64,000 nt of DNA from Apiospora phragmitis (Eukaryota; Ascomycota; Sordariomycetes; Amphisphaeriales; Apiosporaceae). The position numbers and the translations under genes are program-made. A model generated the notes under the pieces. That model was not told where the DNA came from and did not search any database. It worked only from the letters and a program-made list of their open reading frames with translations. Below, piece by piece: positions 51,097 to 64,000 of this stretch. Position 1 is the first letter of the stretch. Each line of letters starts with the position of its first letter. The stretch covers positions 4,278,001 to 4,342,000 of the forward strand of contig JAQQWL010000011.1 in the NCBI GenBank assembly GCA_038363925.1, read 5' to 3'.

Positions 51097-52836
51097 ACCA
51101 TGCTCATATGCTGACTATATCTGGCATGGTTGAGATTTTCCGAGTTTTGCCTAGATGAATGACGACTTCCGAATTTATGTACCACTATCCAACGTCGTGG
51201 CTCCTGGGGAGTCTCAATCATGCATTGTTACCTCCTCCACACTTGTGTATTCTTTGTGATATGTCTTGAGGTGTTTTGGCTCCATTTTCATAATGCAATT
51301 GCCTGTGACTTATGCATTATGCATCTGTTAAGAGGTCTGGCTCTCGAGCAACCCACCGCCACGTGGTATACAGATAAGTGCAGCATACAGCTAGGTTCCT
51401 ACCTTGGAAGGGTTTCTCTAGATCCATTACTTTCCCTTTTGGTGCACATAACTGGGATACGTTTTTAACGGAAGGTCTGGCGCCCCCATTGGCTAAAGCT
51501 GGCCCTCTGGACTAAAGAGACGGCCGTAGATGGGTCGAATCGCTCGACGACATCACGATTTCACTTTTTCCACGCGTCTCACGACCAGGATCATGATATG
51601 CTTTATGGGCTCCTGGTCTAAGAGGGAGGCTTCGTAGCGCTTTAGACTTCTTCCTGTTCTTGTTGTCAATGCTTCTTAATCAGAGGAAATCAGGTTGGTA
51701 CCATCGCTTCGTAGGACAGATAGCTTCAGTCAGCGCTATGGTCTCGCGACTCATGCCACTGCTAGTCAACCCAGACCCAGATTCCAAGGTAGTACAAGAA
51801 GCAGATGGGATATTTTGCGTGTGCTGCAAGAGTGACGAAGGCGGCGTGTGCACCATGCTATTGTTCCCGTAGGTCTATCATGCGTGAAGCTGCGATGCGA
51901 ACCTGAACTCTCAGGGATCCGGCCGGCACAGGGTAAGTAGGCAACCTGGCCAAGAAGCAGGGTCGAATGATCTGCATGAGCTGGTCCCTTACTAATGCCG
52001 TCTTCTGCTTTACTGACACAGATAAAGTCAGTGTATGCAACGTTGCTAGCTGACGATTACGTTCTCCATAGCTTCACCTCCTGGGCTGAACGCGAAATAT
52101 CCCAGAAGAGGTATCAGCTTACAAGGCAGTACTGTATTTCGAACCCCCTCATTCTCTTCGTCGTGGCCACGCGATTCTTGGCGAAAGACAATGGGCCGGT
52201 ATAGTAAACACCACGTCATATGACGCCAGATTGCAAGTGGCCGTGAACCTAAGGTATAAGGCTCAATAAGCAACCCGACGCAGACCCAAAGTCAATGCAA
52301 GGCACCGGACAGCAGAACGAGAAGAAGGAAGGGGCGGGTCCATGAATGTGCACCCATTTCCATACGTTTGAGCATACATTAGAATCCCGTTTTGTTGGGT
52401 TGGCCTATACAAGGAGACGAGTTCAGGAGCATTGTTGGGCCAGACCTCCTTTTGCGTTTTGTCGAGAAATGAGTAGAATACCGAGCTAGACTCAAATCAA
52501 ATCCACAACGCATCAATAATCTCACTCGCATGGCGATAAACAGAGGCCACTGCCACCGCCATGATAAGCAGGTAAGGAGCAGTAGAAGGTCAAGTAGTTC
52601 TGCAAAAGACGTTTATCTCATTACATCACGGAGACAAGTCTGAATACCTACCCAAACAGTAGGTTACCACCTTGACCTAGACATTACTCGTGACAAAAAT
52701 TATATCATGGAAATTATCGCCAAACGCCACCCGTGAGCCTCCTGGTCTGATCGTACAGACCCCGACGCCTAGCTACCATACAAATGCCTGCTGGTCTTGA
52801 GTCCGCCTCATGGCCGACGTCGAAGTGCCACTGTGT
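51097..52836. other. Intergenic region, convergent 3' ends of the DUF92 gene and RPC1
   Basis: No gene seen. Only short scattered open frames; nothing repeated or palindromic stood out. Confidence 0.6.
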
Positions 52837-55800
52837 CTACCTAAGCCAGTGATGTGGTCGCCTTTTCTTGCGAAGCTCTCTGCGGTCTCTGGACTCAGCA
52901 GCCCAGGCATCCTCGAAAGTGGTGGGTAGTCGTTGGAGATGCTCTCCTCCAAGACCCAATCTTCTCACAACCTGGAAAGCGCCCGTGCCCACGGTCATCG
53001 TTTGGCCCATGATGATCTTCTCCGACACACCCTCGATCTTGTCCTTCTTCATGTTGGCAGCAGCCTCGAACAAATGGTCAGGGGTCTTCTCGAAAGACGC
53101 CAGCTGCAGAACAGAGTCACGCATCTTGGATAGACCAAAACGCGTGATGCCCAATACCTCGCCTTTGTAAGTCATGACGTCTGCGAGCAGCTGCATATGA
53201 CGGGGGTCGATGTCCATGTCATTCATGACAGCGCCGATTTCAATTGCGATTGTTGTTCGAGCGGCCTCAATACCCAGGACATCGCGGCATTCAATGACGG
53301 AGTTTGATCGTGTCCTAGTGCCAATGACTCCTTCCGTGTTCATGCATTGTCGGAGCCCATAGCCCTCAACAAGAACGGTGTGGGACATTAACGGCTGTCC
53401 ATCTTCGTTTTTCTGCGCCTTGTCTTCCTCGATCTGGATGATGGCTCGGGTGGCTTCCGAGTATCCGGATATGGGCACATTAGGAAGCACGCGTTTGAGA
53501 TGGCTCACTCGCGTAAGTAGATCCGCAGCCGTCTCGACAGTCGCTACCTTGCTCTTGACTGTCTTTTTGGCAGCGGAAGGATCTGGGTGGCCCACAGCAA
53601 TCTCGATAGTTCCATCGATGGGGTAGACGCGAAGGTCGCCATCCAAGATCTTCAACTTCTTGGCCTTCACAATGGCGTTCTTGATGTCGTAAAGACCGAT
53701 ACCCAGATGCATGCTCTCGAGCGCCTCCGTGTCGATAGCAAGCGTGATGTAGGCTCGGCTAGGCTCCCATTCGTCATCAACATATCGTAACACATCTTCG
53801 ACGTACGTTTTCTCTATACGCCCTCGAACCATGCGTGCTGCCTCGATTTGGTATTTGTTCTCCAGTGGACAAGTGACGACAGGCGTGCTGATGGTTTTAG
53901 AGGCGTTGATAATTTCCTTGATACGAGGAACACCCTGCGTGATACTCATTCCGGCGACACCAGCGAAATGGAAAGTCTTGAGCGTCATTTGGGTACCAGG
54001 CTCACCGATGGACTGAGCACCCACCGCGCCGACAGCATGTCCTGGTTCGACGTGTGCCTTTTTGAACTTCTCCAAACACAACGTGATGAAAGTTTCTAGA
54101 GTACGGGAGGAGACTTTGGCCACCCTCTCGGTATGGGTTCTGGCATCCGAGCCTCTTTCTTGCTTGTCAATGCGAGCCGCACTAACCTGAGGCTTCTCCA
54201 AATAATCCTCCAGGCCAAATGCCCTACGAGTTTTGGCCAGTCTGTTTGCGAGCTTGGCGACAAATGATTCGATTGTTGTCAAAAAGAGCCGACTGCTTTC
54301 ATGCTCGTCCAAGCCATAGTCGGTTTGATCGTGGTATGTCAAGGATTCTCCGTGTAGAAGGCCTTTCCTCGGATACATTTTTCGTTGCTTGTCAATCATT
54401 CTATCACACAGCTCAATGATTTCGAATGGCAGTAAAGCTCGTTCGGTGTGACTCCACGTAAGATTCTCTGCATGGGACCAAGTACGCTCGAAATGTACCG
54501 GAACGGCGGAGCCCTCCATGTCGACCGGGTCGAGCTTATCAGCACCGAATTGGAATTGAACAATCCCCCTTCAGAAGTTCGAACCGTGTCATCGTACTGA
54601 GCCGAAAGGTCTTCGAGGGATTTCATGAGACGACGAGACATATATCCGGTCTCCGCAGTCTTGACAGCTGTATCAACCAGACCCTCACGCCCAGACATGG
54701 CATGGAAAATGAACTCGGTTGGCAGCAGTCCTGTATAGAAACTATTCGCAACAAAGCCTTTGGATGCTGGCTGACGGGCCAACTTGTGAAAATGGGGTAG
54801 AGTCCGGTCTTGAAACCCGTCGGCAACACGTGAGCCCCCAATAATCTGTTGTCCTACTAGTGCAATCATTTGGGCGACGTTGATATTAGAACCTTTGGAC
54901 CCGGAAGAGGCCATGATCCACGGCGCGTTCTTGGTACTAAGCGTCGCAATGCAGTATTTACCAGCCTCGCCTCGGACTTCGCTGAGGGTTCCCGAGATTG
55001 AATTTTCGAGCGTCTCCTCTAATGAGCATCCCGCAGCCTTCGTCAGCTTCTTGTTGTTGTAGTTCGAGATCAGCTCGTCTGTTTTGGTGACGGCATTCTG
55101 AACGAGTCCCTGCTTTGCCTTGGTGAGCGACTCGGTCGGGAACACATCGCCTATGCCAATAGAGAACCCTTGGTTCGTCAACATCCTTGCACATAGTTTA
55201 GCCAGGCGGTTCATGGCAACCACAGCAGCGTCTGGACCAAAATCTCGCAATATGACGTAGAAAATCGAGTCCTTCTTTCCGGTACCGACGGTTGACTTGT
55301 CCATTCTGCCACACATAACCACAGAGTTACGAACCACGAGCCAGCCGTCCTTAGGGCACAGGTCGGGAGCTCGCGTACGCTCTCTAGGATTCTCGGAGTT
55401 CTTGTTCGGCGCCACATATTCTCGGCACTTTGCGTCAAGGTTGATCTTGACTGGTGAGTCGTTGTTAGGCCGCATAAGTACGCTGAAAACCTGCTTTCCG
55501 GTCCACATCCTCTCGGGTTTGAAAATAGCAGGAGGTGGGATGTCCAGGTGTGTTATGCCATCCATCATGTGCATGCAGAGGTAAGTGAAGGTCTTCCGGT
55601 CGAAAAACATGTCTTTGCCACTAAGAATATACGCAGCCGTGATGAAATCCTGGGTTGCCGCAATAACGGGCTCTCCGTTCTTGGGCGTGGCAAGGTTGTT
55701 CTTGACACCCATCAGATTGATCGCTTCGGCACGAGCTTCTTCGGTCTGGGGACGTGCAGGTTCATCTCATCGCCATCGAAATCTGCATTATAGGGTCCGC

Positions 55801-57334
55801 ACACACATTCGTTTAGACGAAATGTCCGCCAAGGCCTGATCTTGGCAAGATGGCTCATGATACTCAGCTTGTGCAGAGAAGGCTGGCGGTTGAAAAGCAC
55901 AACGTCACCGTCCTCCAAATGCCTCTCAACAATGTCACCATACCGCAACTCCTTTGCGACCCGAGCTCTGTCGCCGAACCTCAAAGATGTCTTGTAGGCC
56001 TGGTCACCGTCTTGCTTGATGACTTGCTGGGCACCGGGATGAATAGTGGGCCCGTTCAGGATGCAATCCCGGAGCTTCTCAATGTTTTCTCTCTGGACAC
56101 GCTCCGGGTAGGTGAGATTCATAGCAACAAGCCTTGGTACGGCAACTTCGTCAACGCCTAGATTGGGATCCGGAGAGATGACAGTACGCCCGGAGAAATC
56201 CACACGTTTTCCTGATAGGTTACCTCGGAAACGACCCTGTTTACCCTTCAGGCGTTGGCAGAACCCTCTCATTGGTCTGACGAGACCGGTTGCTTGAAGA
56301 CCCGGGACGTCGCTATTGACGTACACGGCGATCTGGAGCTGGAGAAACTCCCATTGCTCCATAATGGTACCCAGATTAGTACCCTTCTGCAAAGCGTTGC
56401 GAATAAGACCACAAGCCCACACAATCTCGCTCAGCCTAGTGGTGAGATCGTCCTCATTGCTTGCCCCTTCTTGTGCCACCGATGGACGGATACAGACAGG
56501 CGGGGCAGGGATGTATTGCCAGAGAAACATCTCCGGCCGGCCCTCAGTTGCGTCCATGCCTAGCAATTCACAGTCGGTCGGACTGATCTGCTTGAACAAG
56601 TTTAAGACCCTTAGAGGATTCAAGTCTTCCATTGCCTTCTTGACGTGTTTATCCAAGTCCGAATTGTGTAGTTTGGCCTCAGCAAAAGACTCATCGAACT
56701 TCAGCTTGGCTGCCGGAGGTTGCTTTTTGATCGATGTCGATTTGTTGAACGCAACAAATTTGTCATGGACCAGTTTCAGCGCACCGAGTTTTCGGATTTG
56801 CCCATTGATAGCGCCGCAGTAGGGACACATTTTCGATTTTCTGCACTGCTCGTTGATCTTCTTGAGGACCGCCTGTCGGCGCATATTGTCGATGTCGCGT
56901 CTGAGTTCCCTGAGGAAGGCGCGGCGCTCAGGCTCGGCCAGCAACACTCGTGAACAGTCCTTGCAGATCTCTTGAAGCACCTTCATGGTGAAGCGAATGA
57001 AACCGATGTGGAAAGCAGGCAACGGTAGGCGCACATGGCCGAAATGGCCAGGGCAATCCTGTAGCTTCAAGTCGCAGGTGGCACAGGTTGCTATTTTGCT
57101 GGATATACCCAGGCGCTTGTCGAGGACACCGTTCTTAGTAGGTTCTCTGCCGTGGCTGAGGTCGTACATGGTTCGATCAGAAACCTCCAGGACTGCCTGA
57201 TTTGTTATATCCTGCAAAGACTGGATGCCGAACTTCATCTGCCCAAATCGTTTCGGAGGCTTGTCGACAACCTGGTGTTTCACGGGTGCCACCGCCGTAG
57301 CACCCCTCATTGCAGTTTCTGTCACGGTAGCCAT
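52837..57334 (-). CDS. RPC1: DNA-directed RNA polymerase III largest subunit
   Basis: The catalytic subunit of Pol III, which transcribes tRNA and 5S RNA genes. Corrected length is 1499 residues, with no intron. The N-terminal zinc-binding clamp uses C84, C87, C94, H97, H100, with a second CxxC at CPYCGAI. The catalytic aspartates lie in NADFDGD at 516-522, following the fork [19 protein letters not shown]. Later come the funnel and bridge-helix region ([13 protein letters not shown], then [15 protein letters not shown]) and the trigger-loop region ([25 protein letters not shown]). The basic C-terminus ends in [13 protein letters not shown]. Pol III-type sequence throughout separates it from Rpb1 and Rpa190, and there is no CTD repeat. 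Two breaks: the G run at 55748-55751 lacks one base (inside NLHVPQTEEA, just after the active site) and the C run at 54565-54569 lacks one (inside [13 protein letters not shown]). Confidence 0.95.
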
Positions 57335-57454
57335 CTCACCGAGAGTTGTGAGGCTGAGATACGAGATGGTTTTGGGATGTCGGGAATCGCGCTTGCTGAA
57401 GTGGTCGGTTTCGATTTGCAGATCTCAGTACTGGGGAACACAGGCAACGTCGCG

Positions 57455-57485
<31 letters not shown>

Positions 57486-58744
57486 CGCTGAACTGGAGCT
57501 AGCACAATGCTGAGCCCAGGGGAGCTTTCATGGTAGCACCTCAAGGTGCAGTGTCAGGTCAATTCCTCGAAAAGCATAGACTGTGAGGGCCGTTGAGAGT
57601 TTGCGATCGAGGAAGGCGAGGATAAGTTCTAACCCGAATCAAAAAAATTACAGTAGGCTGGTCCTCGCAGGCGGAGTCATTCGTCCCCGACCCCACCATT
57701 GCATGGCATAAGTTATCAGATGGCGGGCACCTAACTTTAGTTGCCAATAGGGACCTGGTCTCAGAATTACCCCGCGCTAACTGCCTAGAATAAGCAATGA
57801 AGGTACATTAATTGGTCGGGTTGTCTCATCACTGAGGAAGTATATCAAATTGATCGATTCATATATGGCGGGCGTGCAGGTAAAGTACATCCTTACTTAC
57901 CTCATTACCCACCTACATATCGACACTTGCACATAGATGACACTTTATCGTAGTAGCCTGTCATAAATACATAGACTGAGTGGCCTGGTGGCCTGGCTTA
58001 ACAAAACTATGCTCGAATAATGCAAGTGGGAATCAAAGTATATCGGGGAGCCCCTATATCACACCTCATTATCCAGTGAGGGGCGTGCCGTTTGCAGCAT
58101 CAAGTGCATAGCAGCAGCTGACGATAAGCATTCAATGTAAGGGGCTCACTGGAGCTGAGCTCCATTAGCGTCCTTTTGGGTCTTTCCAGCTGGGACTGTG
58201 GGGTGTTGGGCGGGAGTCGGCTCGAGCTCTTGCAGGTGTTATTGAATAAGGCCGCCCGCCTGTCAGCTTGGACGGGCATGTCATAGCTTCAAAAGTGCAG
58301 CCAGCTCACTGGCAAGCATCTACATGTGATCCATTTTCTGACCATTAATCTCACCCTTGGCCACACAACACCTCTATCCCCTAGATCCCCCATCTAACCT
58401 CAAGCCTCGCTCTTTCATCTGCTTTTACTCCTTCCTCGATACAGTTAGACTCTAGTGCGACGAAGAGTCGATTAGGATCCCTAGGCAGAATTCCTAAGCA
58501 TTCGTAACTCCGACGGTCGGCAAACGTTAGATCCTCCTGACACGACCTGGTTCGGTCAACCAAAGCACCCTTCATCCGTCTTGGCTCTTGAGGCATCACC
58601 ACATTGGCGACGCGGTTGATCCTTCTCAGGGTTGTTACAGAGTTCAGCAGCGGCGACTCTTTATCCTCCCATCTCAACGCCGCCCATACAGAATCAATCC
58701 ACATAGCCTGCTCGGATGGGGAGGACGTGGTCGTACGGATAAAA
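57335..58744. other. Divergent promoter region between RPC1 and the DDHD phospholipase
   Basis: It holds a GTT repeat in the likely RPC1 leader (57454-57485), AT-rich stretches near 57780-58080 and no supported gene. The minus-strand open frame 58381-59028 is mostly a shadow of the phospholipase first exon. Confidence 0.6.
57454..57485 (-). repeat. (GTT)10 / (AAC)10 trinucleotide repeat
   Basis: Ten perfect units. On the RPC1 sense strand it reads AAC repeats about 120-150 bases before the start codon, so it probably lies in the leader or core promoter of RPC1. Confidence 0.95.
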
Positions 58745-61700
58745 ATGGCCCCAGCACCGGCATCAGGTGCTACTGGCGACCTAGGAGAGAAGAAGGTAGA
58801 AAAGTCGTACCTCGCCAGCGCTGTTGACTCCATCAACCCGTGGAACACGAGTCGAAGCACAAGCCGAAGCAGCACACCGACACCCAAGGAGAAAGAGCTG
58901 CCTCCGCCTCCGAAACCGAAACCCGCCGCTCCCAATCCCTCAAAGAAGGCCGACGACCACAGCATCAACACTATATATGGACAGAGTCTCAGGAAATACC
59001 CTCCTGATTGCCCCCACCTGAATGTCATGTGGTTTCATGCTGTGGATGTAAGTCTTGCTGGACCATCCGGGTACCCAACAAAACTAACGTGGAAACCCTA
59101 GGTCCCGAAAAGAAAACCACAACTCCTAAAGGGAAAAAAAGAGAAGGATAAGGAGGATCCCAAACCTGCGGCGCCCAAAAAGTTTGTCGCTTTCACCAAG
59201 AATGACTCTCGGTCCATTGAAGGCGCCTACCAGAAGCTTTTGGAGGATGTCGAAGATCGACGCGAGAGGCATACCTCCAAGAAGCGGGCGAGTTCTACAT
59301 CCCGTCGTGGCCGTGCCACGTCCGCCTCAGATTCGCCTAATACGAGACATAGATGCGTCCCAGCCAGATCCAAGGCAAGGTATTCGCGTCCCTGTCAACG
59401 AGGACTTCCTCTTCGATGTCGATATCGAAGTAAGAGAGCTCGCCCCAGTATACTGGCTTGGCCCCGTCTACGAAGTGCGCCGGGGGAGCTGGTTCTACCA
59501 GGAAGGGTCAACACTCCGTCCTTGCGAAGAGAACCTGGCAGCTCAGCTTGAGGAGGGTTATCTCAAAGTGAAACCTTGGACACATCCTAAGAGCCCACGG
59601 TCCCGTAGTAACTCGGGAACCCGGAAAGATGTTACTCCTAAAGCTTCAGTCGACAACCTTCGGGCAGCCGCAGCAACAGGAGGATCTCAAGCGGAAAGCT
59701 CACAGAAGCTCATATCATCTCAGACGACTGCTCATCAACCACAAACTTATCGCTTATTTGGCACCTATATGAACAGTAAGTTATAATGGCCCACTGCTCA
59801 TTGGTTTCCCTATCCCTAAAACAATCCGCATGAGGCATCTCGACCTCTCGGATCTCCCAATTCGCCCACAGCCCATATAAGTCAGCGTAAGAGAGAACTT
59901 TTGCCTAGTGCCTTGAGTAACAATATGTGCAGGTATTGTCACTTACCAAGACTCCACGACTGCTTGGCTCTCGTCGGAAAGCATGCTATCATGGGTAACA
60001 TCAACGGTATATCAACGTTTTGCCGGAGGCGGGTACAGTAAGTACATATGCCTTGGATTATCTTGTGAGGATATGCCTAACTGTTAACAGTGAGCGGCGT
60101 GAAACTGGTTCGAGGGTACGCAGATGCAGGCAAGAAGGATGAGAAACACCCTACCACCCCAACAACCGGCTCCTCGACAAAAGTCACTGAACCACCTCCG
60201 GCACTGAGTGAGAAGGCACAAAAGGCTCTCAAACGCAGATCTGCCCCCTCCGCTTTCAAGAGCAGATTCCACAACCGACCAAGATGCTGCCGGTGATGAT
60301 GGTGCAGCCGAAATCGAAAGTCGCGAGGATCACCTTAAGAAGCAGTTTTCCTCCTACCTCGACACCGCAGATGACCCAGATAAGCAACAGGAAAAGATCC
60401 GTCAGCGGCAAGAGCAAGAGATTCAAGATGACTACAATGCTCAAGCTGGCGAGACTCAGGGTCGCGAGATCGAGCACCTAGTTCTCGTTACCCACGGAAT
60501 TGGCCAACTCCTGGGCCTTCGGTAAGTCCTTTGCTTGCTATCATCTGCTGCCCATGGCAACTGACTTGTTCTAGCATGGAGAGCGTGAACTTTGTCCACG
60601 ATGTAAATATGCTTCGTAAGACGCTCAAGGGTGTGTATTCGCATTCTGCCGACCTTCGTGCGCTCAACTCGGAATTTGGAGAGGGTCCTGGAAACTGCCG
60701 CGTTCAAGTCTTGCCCGTTTGTTGGCGTCATCTTCTGGACTTCCCGAAGCGTAAAGAAAAAGAAGGGAGAGCAAGATCTCACAACGGCTGGGGCGTTCGA
60801 TGAGGAGGACGAGTGTAAGTAATGACGAGTTTGCCCCGGGTTCGTATCACTTTTGTCTTGTTGCTGACTAACATTGTAGACCCTTCACTGGAGGATATCA
60901 CGGTGGAGGGTGTTGCTTTTGCTCGCTCTCTCATCTCCGATTTAGCCCTTGACGTGCTCTTGTACCAATCAGCATACCGGGAACAGATCGTGGAGATCGT
61001 ACTGACAGAATCGAACCGCATATACAAGCTATTTTTGGAACAGAACCCAGAGTTCAAAGGGAAGGTTCATATTGTAGGCCACTCGCTCGGGAGTGCCATA
61101 ATGTTTGATCTTCTTTGCCGTCAAAAGGAGCCTCCGAAGGATGCAGAACAACTGCGCAATCCTCTGCGTTTCTGGCCTTCCAACCATGATCGCCAAGAGA
61201 CCCCGTCAGACTCGAAGGAATTGGCCTTTGACTTCAATGTCGAGGACTTCTACTGCCTGGGGTCACCTATCGGCCTTTTTCAAATGCTTAAGGGGCGGAC
61301 GATAGCCGCACGACGCCCCCTCGCTCAGTGCCCTCGGAAACTCCCTTGAGCACTGAGTTTATAGAAGATGCTTTCATGTCCACAAGCCCTACTGAGCGGG
61401 TTTCAGTGGTGACGGGTCTGCCTTTCTCGATCTCATCCCCAAAAGTAGGCCAGCTCTTCAACATCTTTCACCCTTCTGACCCGATTGGATATCGAATGGA
61501 GCCTTTGGTGTCTCCCGCCATGTCAGCTCTGAAGCCTCAAGCCTTACCCTACACGAAAAAAGGCATTTTCAACTCGGTGGCGCCCCAGGGTCTCTCTGGC
61601 ATCGGCGTCAAGGTTGGCCAAAGTGTCAGCGGACTTTGGAGCAGCATCAGTGGAGGCATCGCCAGCTCGATCCTCAACCGCAGTCTGGGCCTAAGCAATG

Positions 61701-62487
61701 AGGAAGTCGCGAATATGACGGCCCACAACTCGCAACAAGGATCTACCAGTAGCTCCAAGTCCAACACCCCCGGCGCCGGTACGAACATCTCGGGTGGCGG
61801 TGTCATCTCCGATGCCACGGCGCAGTTGGAGAAGACGGCAGCTCGCAAGAAGGCGCTCGCGCGACAGCAATCCGCTTCTTTGGGTGCCAGCCTAGGCATG
61901 GGAGGCAATGGTGACGACGCGACTGAGGGCGGCGGCCACGGCGCGACCCTCATCGATGATGAGCTCGAGACGCTTTTCGCGCGGTTTCAGAAGAAGCGCA
62001 TCGAAGAGCACAAGGCGGCCGCGAGCCGCGCTGAGGAGGGCCAGGCTTTGGGCGATGCTTGGGCTGCCGAGGAGCAAAAGGCTCAGAAGATTAGGCGTGA
62101 GGAGATGAGGGTTCGCGCTCTTAACCGCAACGGGCGAGTGGACTACAGTATCCAAGAGTAAGTTGATCTCGTTTTCTTTGTTTAGCCCGTTTTGATTGTC
62201 TACATTTTGCGTATCGCAACATCGATTCCGATTATCAGATGGCTGGGGATTTGTTGACCAGTCAACGAAATCATTGCCGGCGTGTAGGAATATAGGAGAA
62301 AGACGGAGAAATAAGTTGCGTGTTTGCAAGCTAACTTGTAAATAGGAGCGTCCTTGACTTCAACCCGATCAATACAATAGCGTCGCATATAGCATATTGG
62401 CAAGACGAGGACGTCAGCCACTTTATCATGTCACAACTCCTTTCCAATAGGGCTAGGACGACAACGCCGAAAGATGGCAAATCTTGA
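58745..62487 (+). CDS. DDHD-domain phospholipase (PA-PLA1 / Ddl1 family)
   Basis: A phosphatidic-acid-preferring phospholipase A1 of the DDHD family; the yeast member Ddl1 acts on cardiolipin and related lipids. Seven exons: 58745-59047, 59102-59775, 59933-60037, 60091-60521, 60575-60814, 60880-62157, 62346-62487. Corrected length is 1056 residues. After a Lys/Pro-rich N-terminus comes a WWE-like region (DVDIEVRELAPVYWLGPVYEVRRGSW), then VLVTHGIGQ, the lipase elbow GHSLGS with nucleophile Ser652, and the C-terminal DDHD domain, whose last part (IASHIAYWQDEDVSHFI) is on the terminal exon behind a 188-nt intron. Four frame breaks: one extra base between about 59280 and 59370, one extra C at 60244-60248, one extra A at 60757-60761, one missing C at 61316-61320. 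The start at 58745 has a good context; an in-frame ATG at 58604 is less likely. Confidence 0.92.
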
Positions 62488-63114
62488 TTCCCAAGGTCAT
62501 TTCCTAATCAAGCTGTATAGCCGTCGCATATCAGAAAAGAGAACAACCACAGCGGATAGCTGTATGTCGAGACGCGATGGGTGGCGAATGAGTGATTGGC
62601 AGCATGAATGAGCAAACATGCTGCAGGAGTTGGAGGAGGAGCGTTCACGTGGCATCAAAGCATACTGAATATTCACAGCGGTGTCTGCAATTGGGATATC
62701 TCTGCTCATTCCCATTGCACTATTAGATCAAGTCACCAGAGTTTGGAGCCTGATGAGGTCCATAAACTACAGAAGACAGCACGAGATGATTCTCAAACGC
62801 CGTTGAGCATTGCATTCATGACCCTATGTTTCCGAGCAATTGGAGTCTTCCACAGACGCCATTGTTGCTGATGAGAAGACCTTTTCCGACCCTGGTTTCG
62901 CAAAGCCTTGAAAAAACGTCAAGGAAAAAGGAGAAAATTGTTGTTGGTATCATAGCCGAACCTACGGCCCTTGACCAAATATCGCATCCGAGTTTGGCAA
63001 CCGTGGGGATAGCCAGCGGTTGACAAGACAGTGTATACAAAGAGGCTCATCGACGAGATCAACGGATTCCTCCCCTACCACGCCATCCCTCAATCTCGGG
63101 CAACCGCCAGGCCC
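62488..63114. other. Intergenic region, convergent 3' ends
   Basis: No gene seen between the phospholipase stop codon and the end of the zinc-knuckle gene; probably both 3' UTRs. Confidence 0.65.
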
Positions 63115-64000
63115 TTAGTTGTTAGGGCAAGCGGCCTGGACGTGGCCGGGTTGCTGGCACTTGTAGCAAATCTTCTCGCCGCCGGATGACTCCTTGGGGC
63201 AGTCACGAGAGAAATGACCGTTCTCACCGCAGTTGTAGCATTTGCTGCCGTTGACGCACTCGCCTGCAACCGAGTGTTAGAAATCAAAGATAGCTTTGAA
63301 GGAGAAGGATACTTACGAGACATGTGGCCGTAGCCGCCGCAAGAGTAGCAGGTCTTGCCACCGCCAGCGCCGCCGCCGCCGCCGTAGCCGCCGCCGCCGC
63401 TATAGCCGCCGCCGCCGCCGCCGTAACCACCGCCACCAGCGCCGAAGGAATCGGGGCAGTTACGGGCAATGTGGCCAATCTTGCCGCACTGGAAGGGGTT
63501 AGTACAGCCCATAGTTGGAGAAACGAGTATGCATGATCATCGCCTTACCTTGTAGCACTCCGTGGCACCGCCGCTCTGGCCACCCTGGCCACCTGAGCCG
63601 GCGTTGGTGGGGCAGTCACGGCTAATGTGCCCGGTCTGGCCGCATCGGTAGCAGGACTTGGCACTGCTGTCCTTCGGACCTTCAGGGCAGTCACGGCTGA
63701 TGTGACCCTCGTTGCCGCAGTTGTAGCTGCAATGAGCCACGTTAGTCAACGCCCCAACGGGAAGAGGGATATGAGCAAAAGACTCACCACTTGGCAGCGC
63801 CACGAGTAGGGCAGTCGCGAGCCTTAGCAAATGGTCAAGTCAGTACGAGCACCTAAGATTATGTCAGGTAATGCAAGGCATCCTCCATACCTGATGCGTA
63901 GTCTGGCCGCCTACAGCAATGTTCAAAATCAGCATACCGACAATCTCATGGTGGGAGACAAAAATGGGACTAGGAGGCGAAAAGTCGCCCAGTAAGAAAA
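63115..64000 (-). CDS. GIS2: CCHC zinc-knuckle nucleic-acid-binding protein, Gis2/Byr3/CNBP type (5' end missing)
   Basis: A cytoplasmic RNA-binding protein of the CNBP family, linked to translation and mRNP granules. The start lies beyond the window. Visible exons on the minus strand: 63910-63891, 63822-63788, 63726-63549, 63488-63317, 63263-63115, all with GT..AG introns and consistent phases. Six complete CX2CX4HX4C knuckles are encoded: [70 protein letters not shown] and [14 protein letters not shown]. The end of another (GQTTHQARDC) precedes them. A long glycine/tyrosine linker, encoded by GCC-rich DNA at about 63358-63440, sits between knuckles in the fourth visible exon. No frame break seen in the visible part. 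Confidence 0.92.

Noticed and set aside
58381..59028. 215-codon minus-strand open frame over the start of the DDHD phospholipase
   Set aside because: Overlaps exon 1 of a well-supported gene; no domain of its own.

Overview
The window is nuclear DNA of a filamentous ascomycete, most likely a sordariomycete. The evidence is short 50-75 nt introns with GT..AG ends and CTRAY-type branch sites, conserved fungal housekeeping genes (SPT6, OSH3, RPC1) and a DHN-melanin gene set of the Colletotrichum / Verticillium / Pestalotiopsis type. I cannot name the species. I found no tRNA, rRNA, CRISPR or intact transposon.

Layout, left to right. 1-1375 is the 3' end of SPT6. 2562-5595 is OSH3, an oxysterol-binding-protein relative. 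14.5-43.1 kb is a sparse melanin cluster of four genes: CMR1 (+, C2H2 plus Zn2Cys6 regulator), a tetrahydroxynaphthalene reductase (+), an AflR-type Zn2Cys6 regulator (-) and the non-reducing polyketide synthase PKS1 (-). After a 6.9 kb gene-poor gap come a DUF92/TMEM19 membrane protein (+), RPC1, the largest RNA polymerase III subunit (-), a DDHD-domain phospholipase (+) and, cut by the window end, a Gis2/Byr3-like CCHC zinc-knuckle protein (-). The rest is intergenic DNA with microsatellites, one AT-rich palindromic island and a few weak coding candidates.

How the cluster works. PKS1 makes 1,3,6,8-tetrahydroxynaphthalene from malonyl-CoA and the reductase converts it to scytalone. The two zinc-cluster proteins are the probable pathway regulators. 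Scytalone dehydratase, trihydroxynaphthalene reductase and laccase are not in the window, so the pathway must be completed elsewhere in the genome.

Main caution. Every complete protein gene here is broken by one or more single-base frame shifts, 14 in total, nearly all in homopolymer runs and always between two stretches of conserved protein. Correcting each by one base makes every spliced CDS a multiple of three with the expected family length. I read them as sequence errors, not pseudogenes; residue numbers below use the corrected frame. I found no clearly novel system. The most useful results are the error pattern, the two-regulator melanin locus and a few hidden coding candidates.
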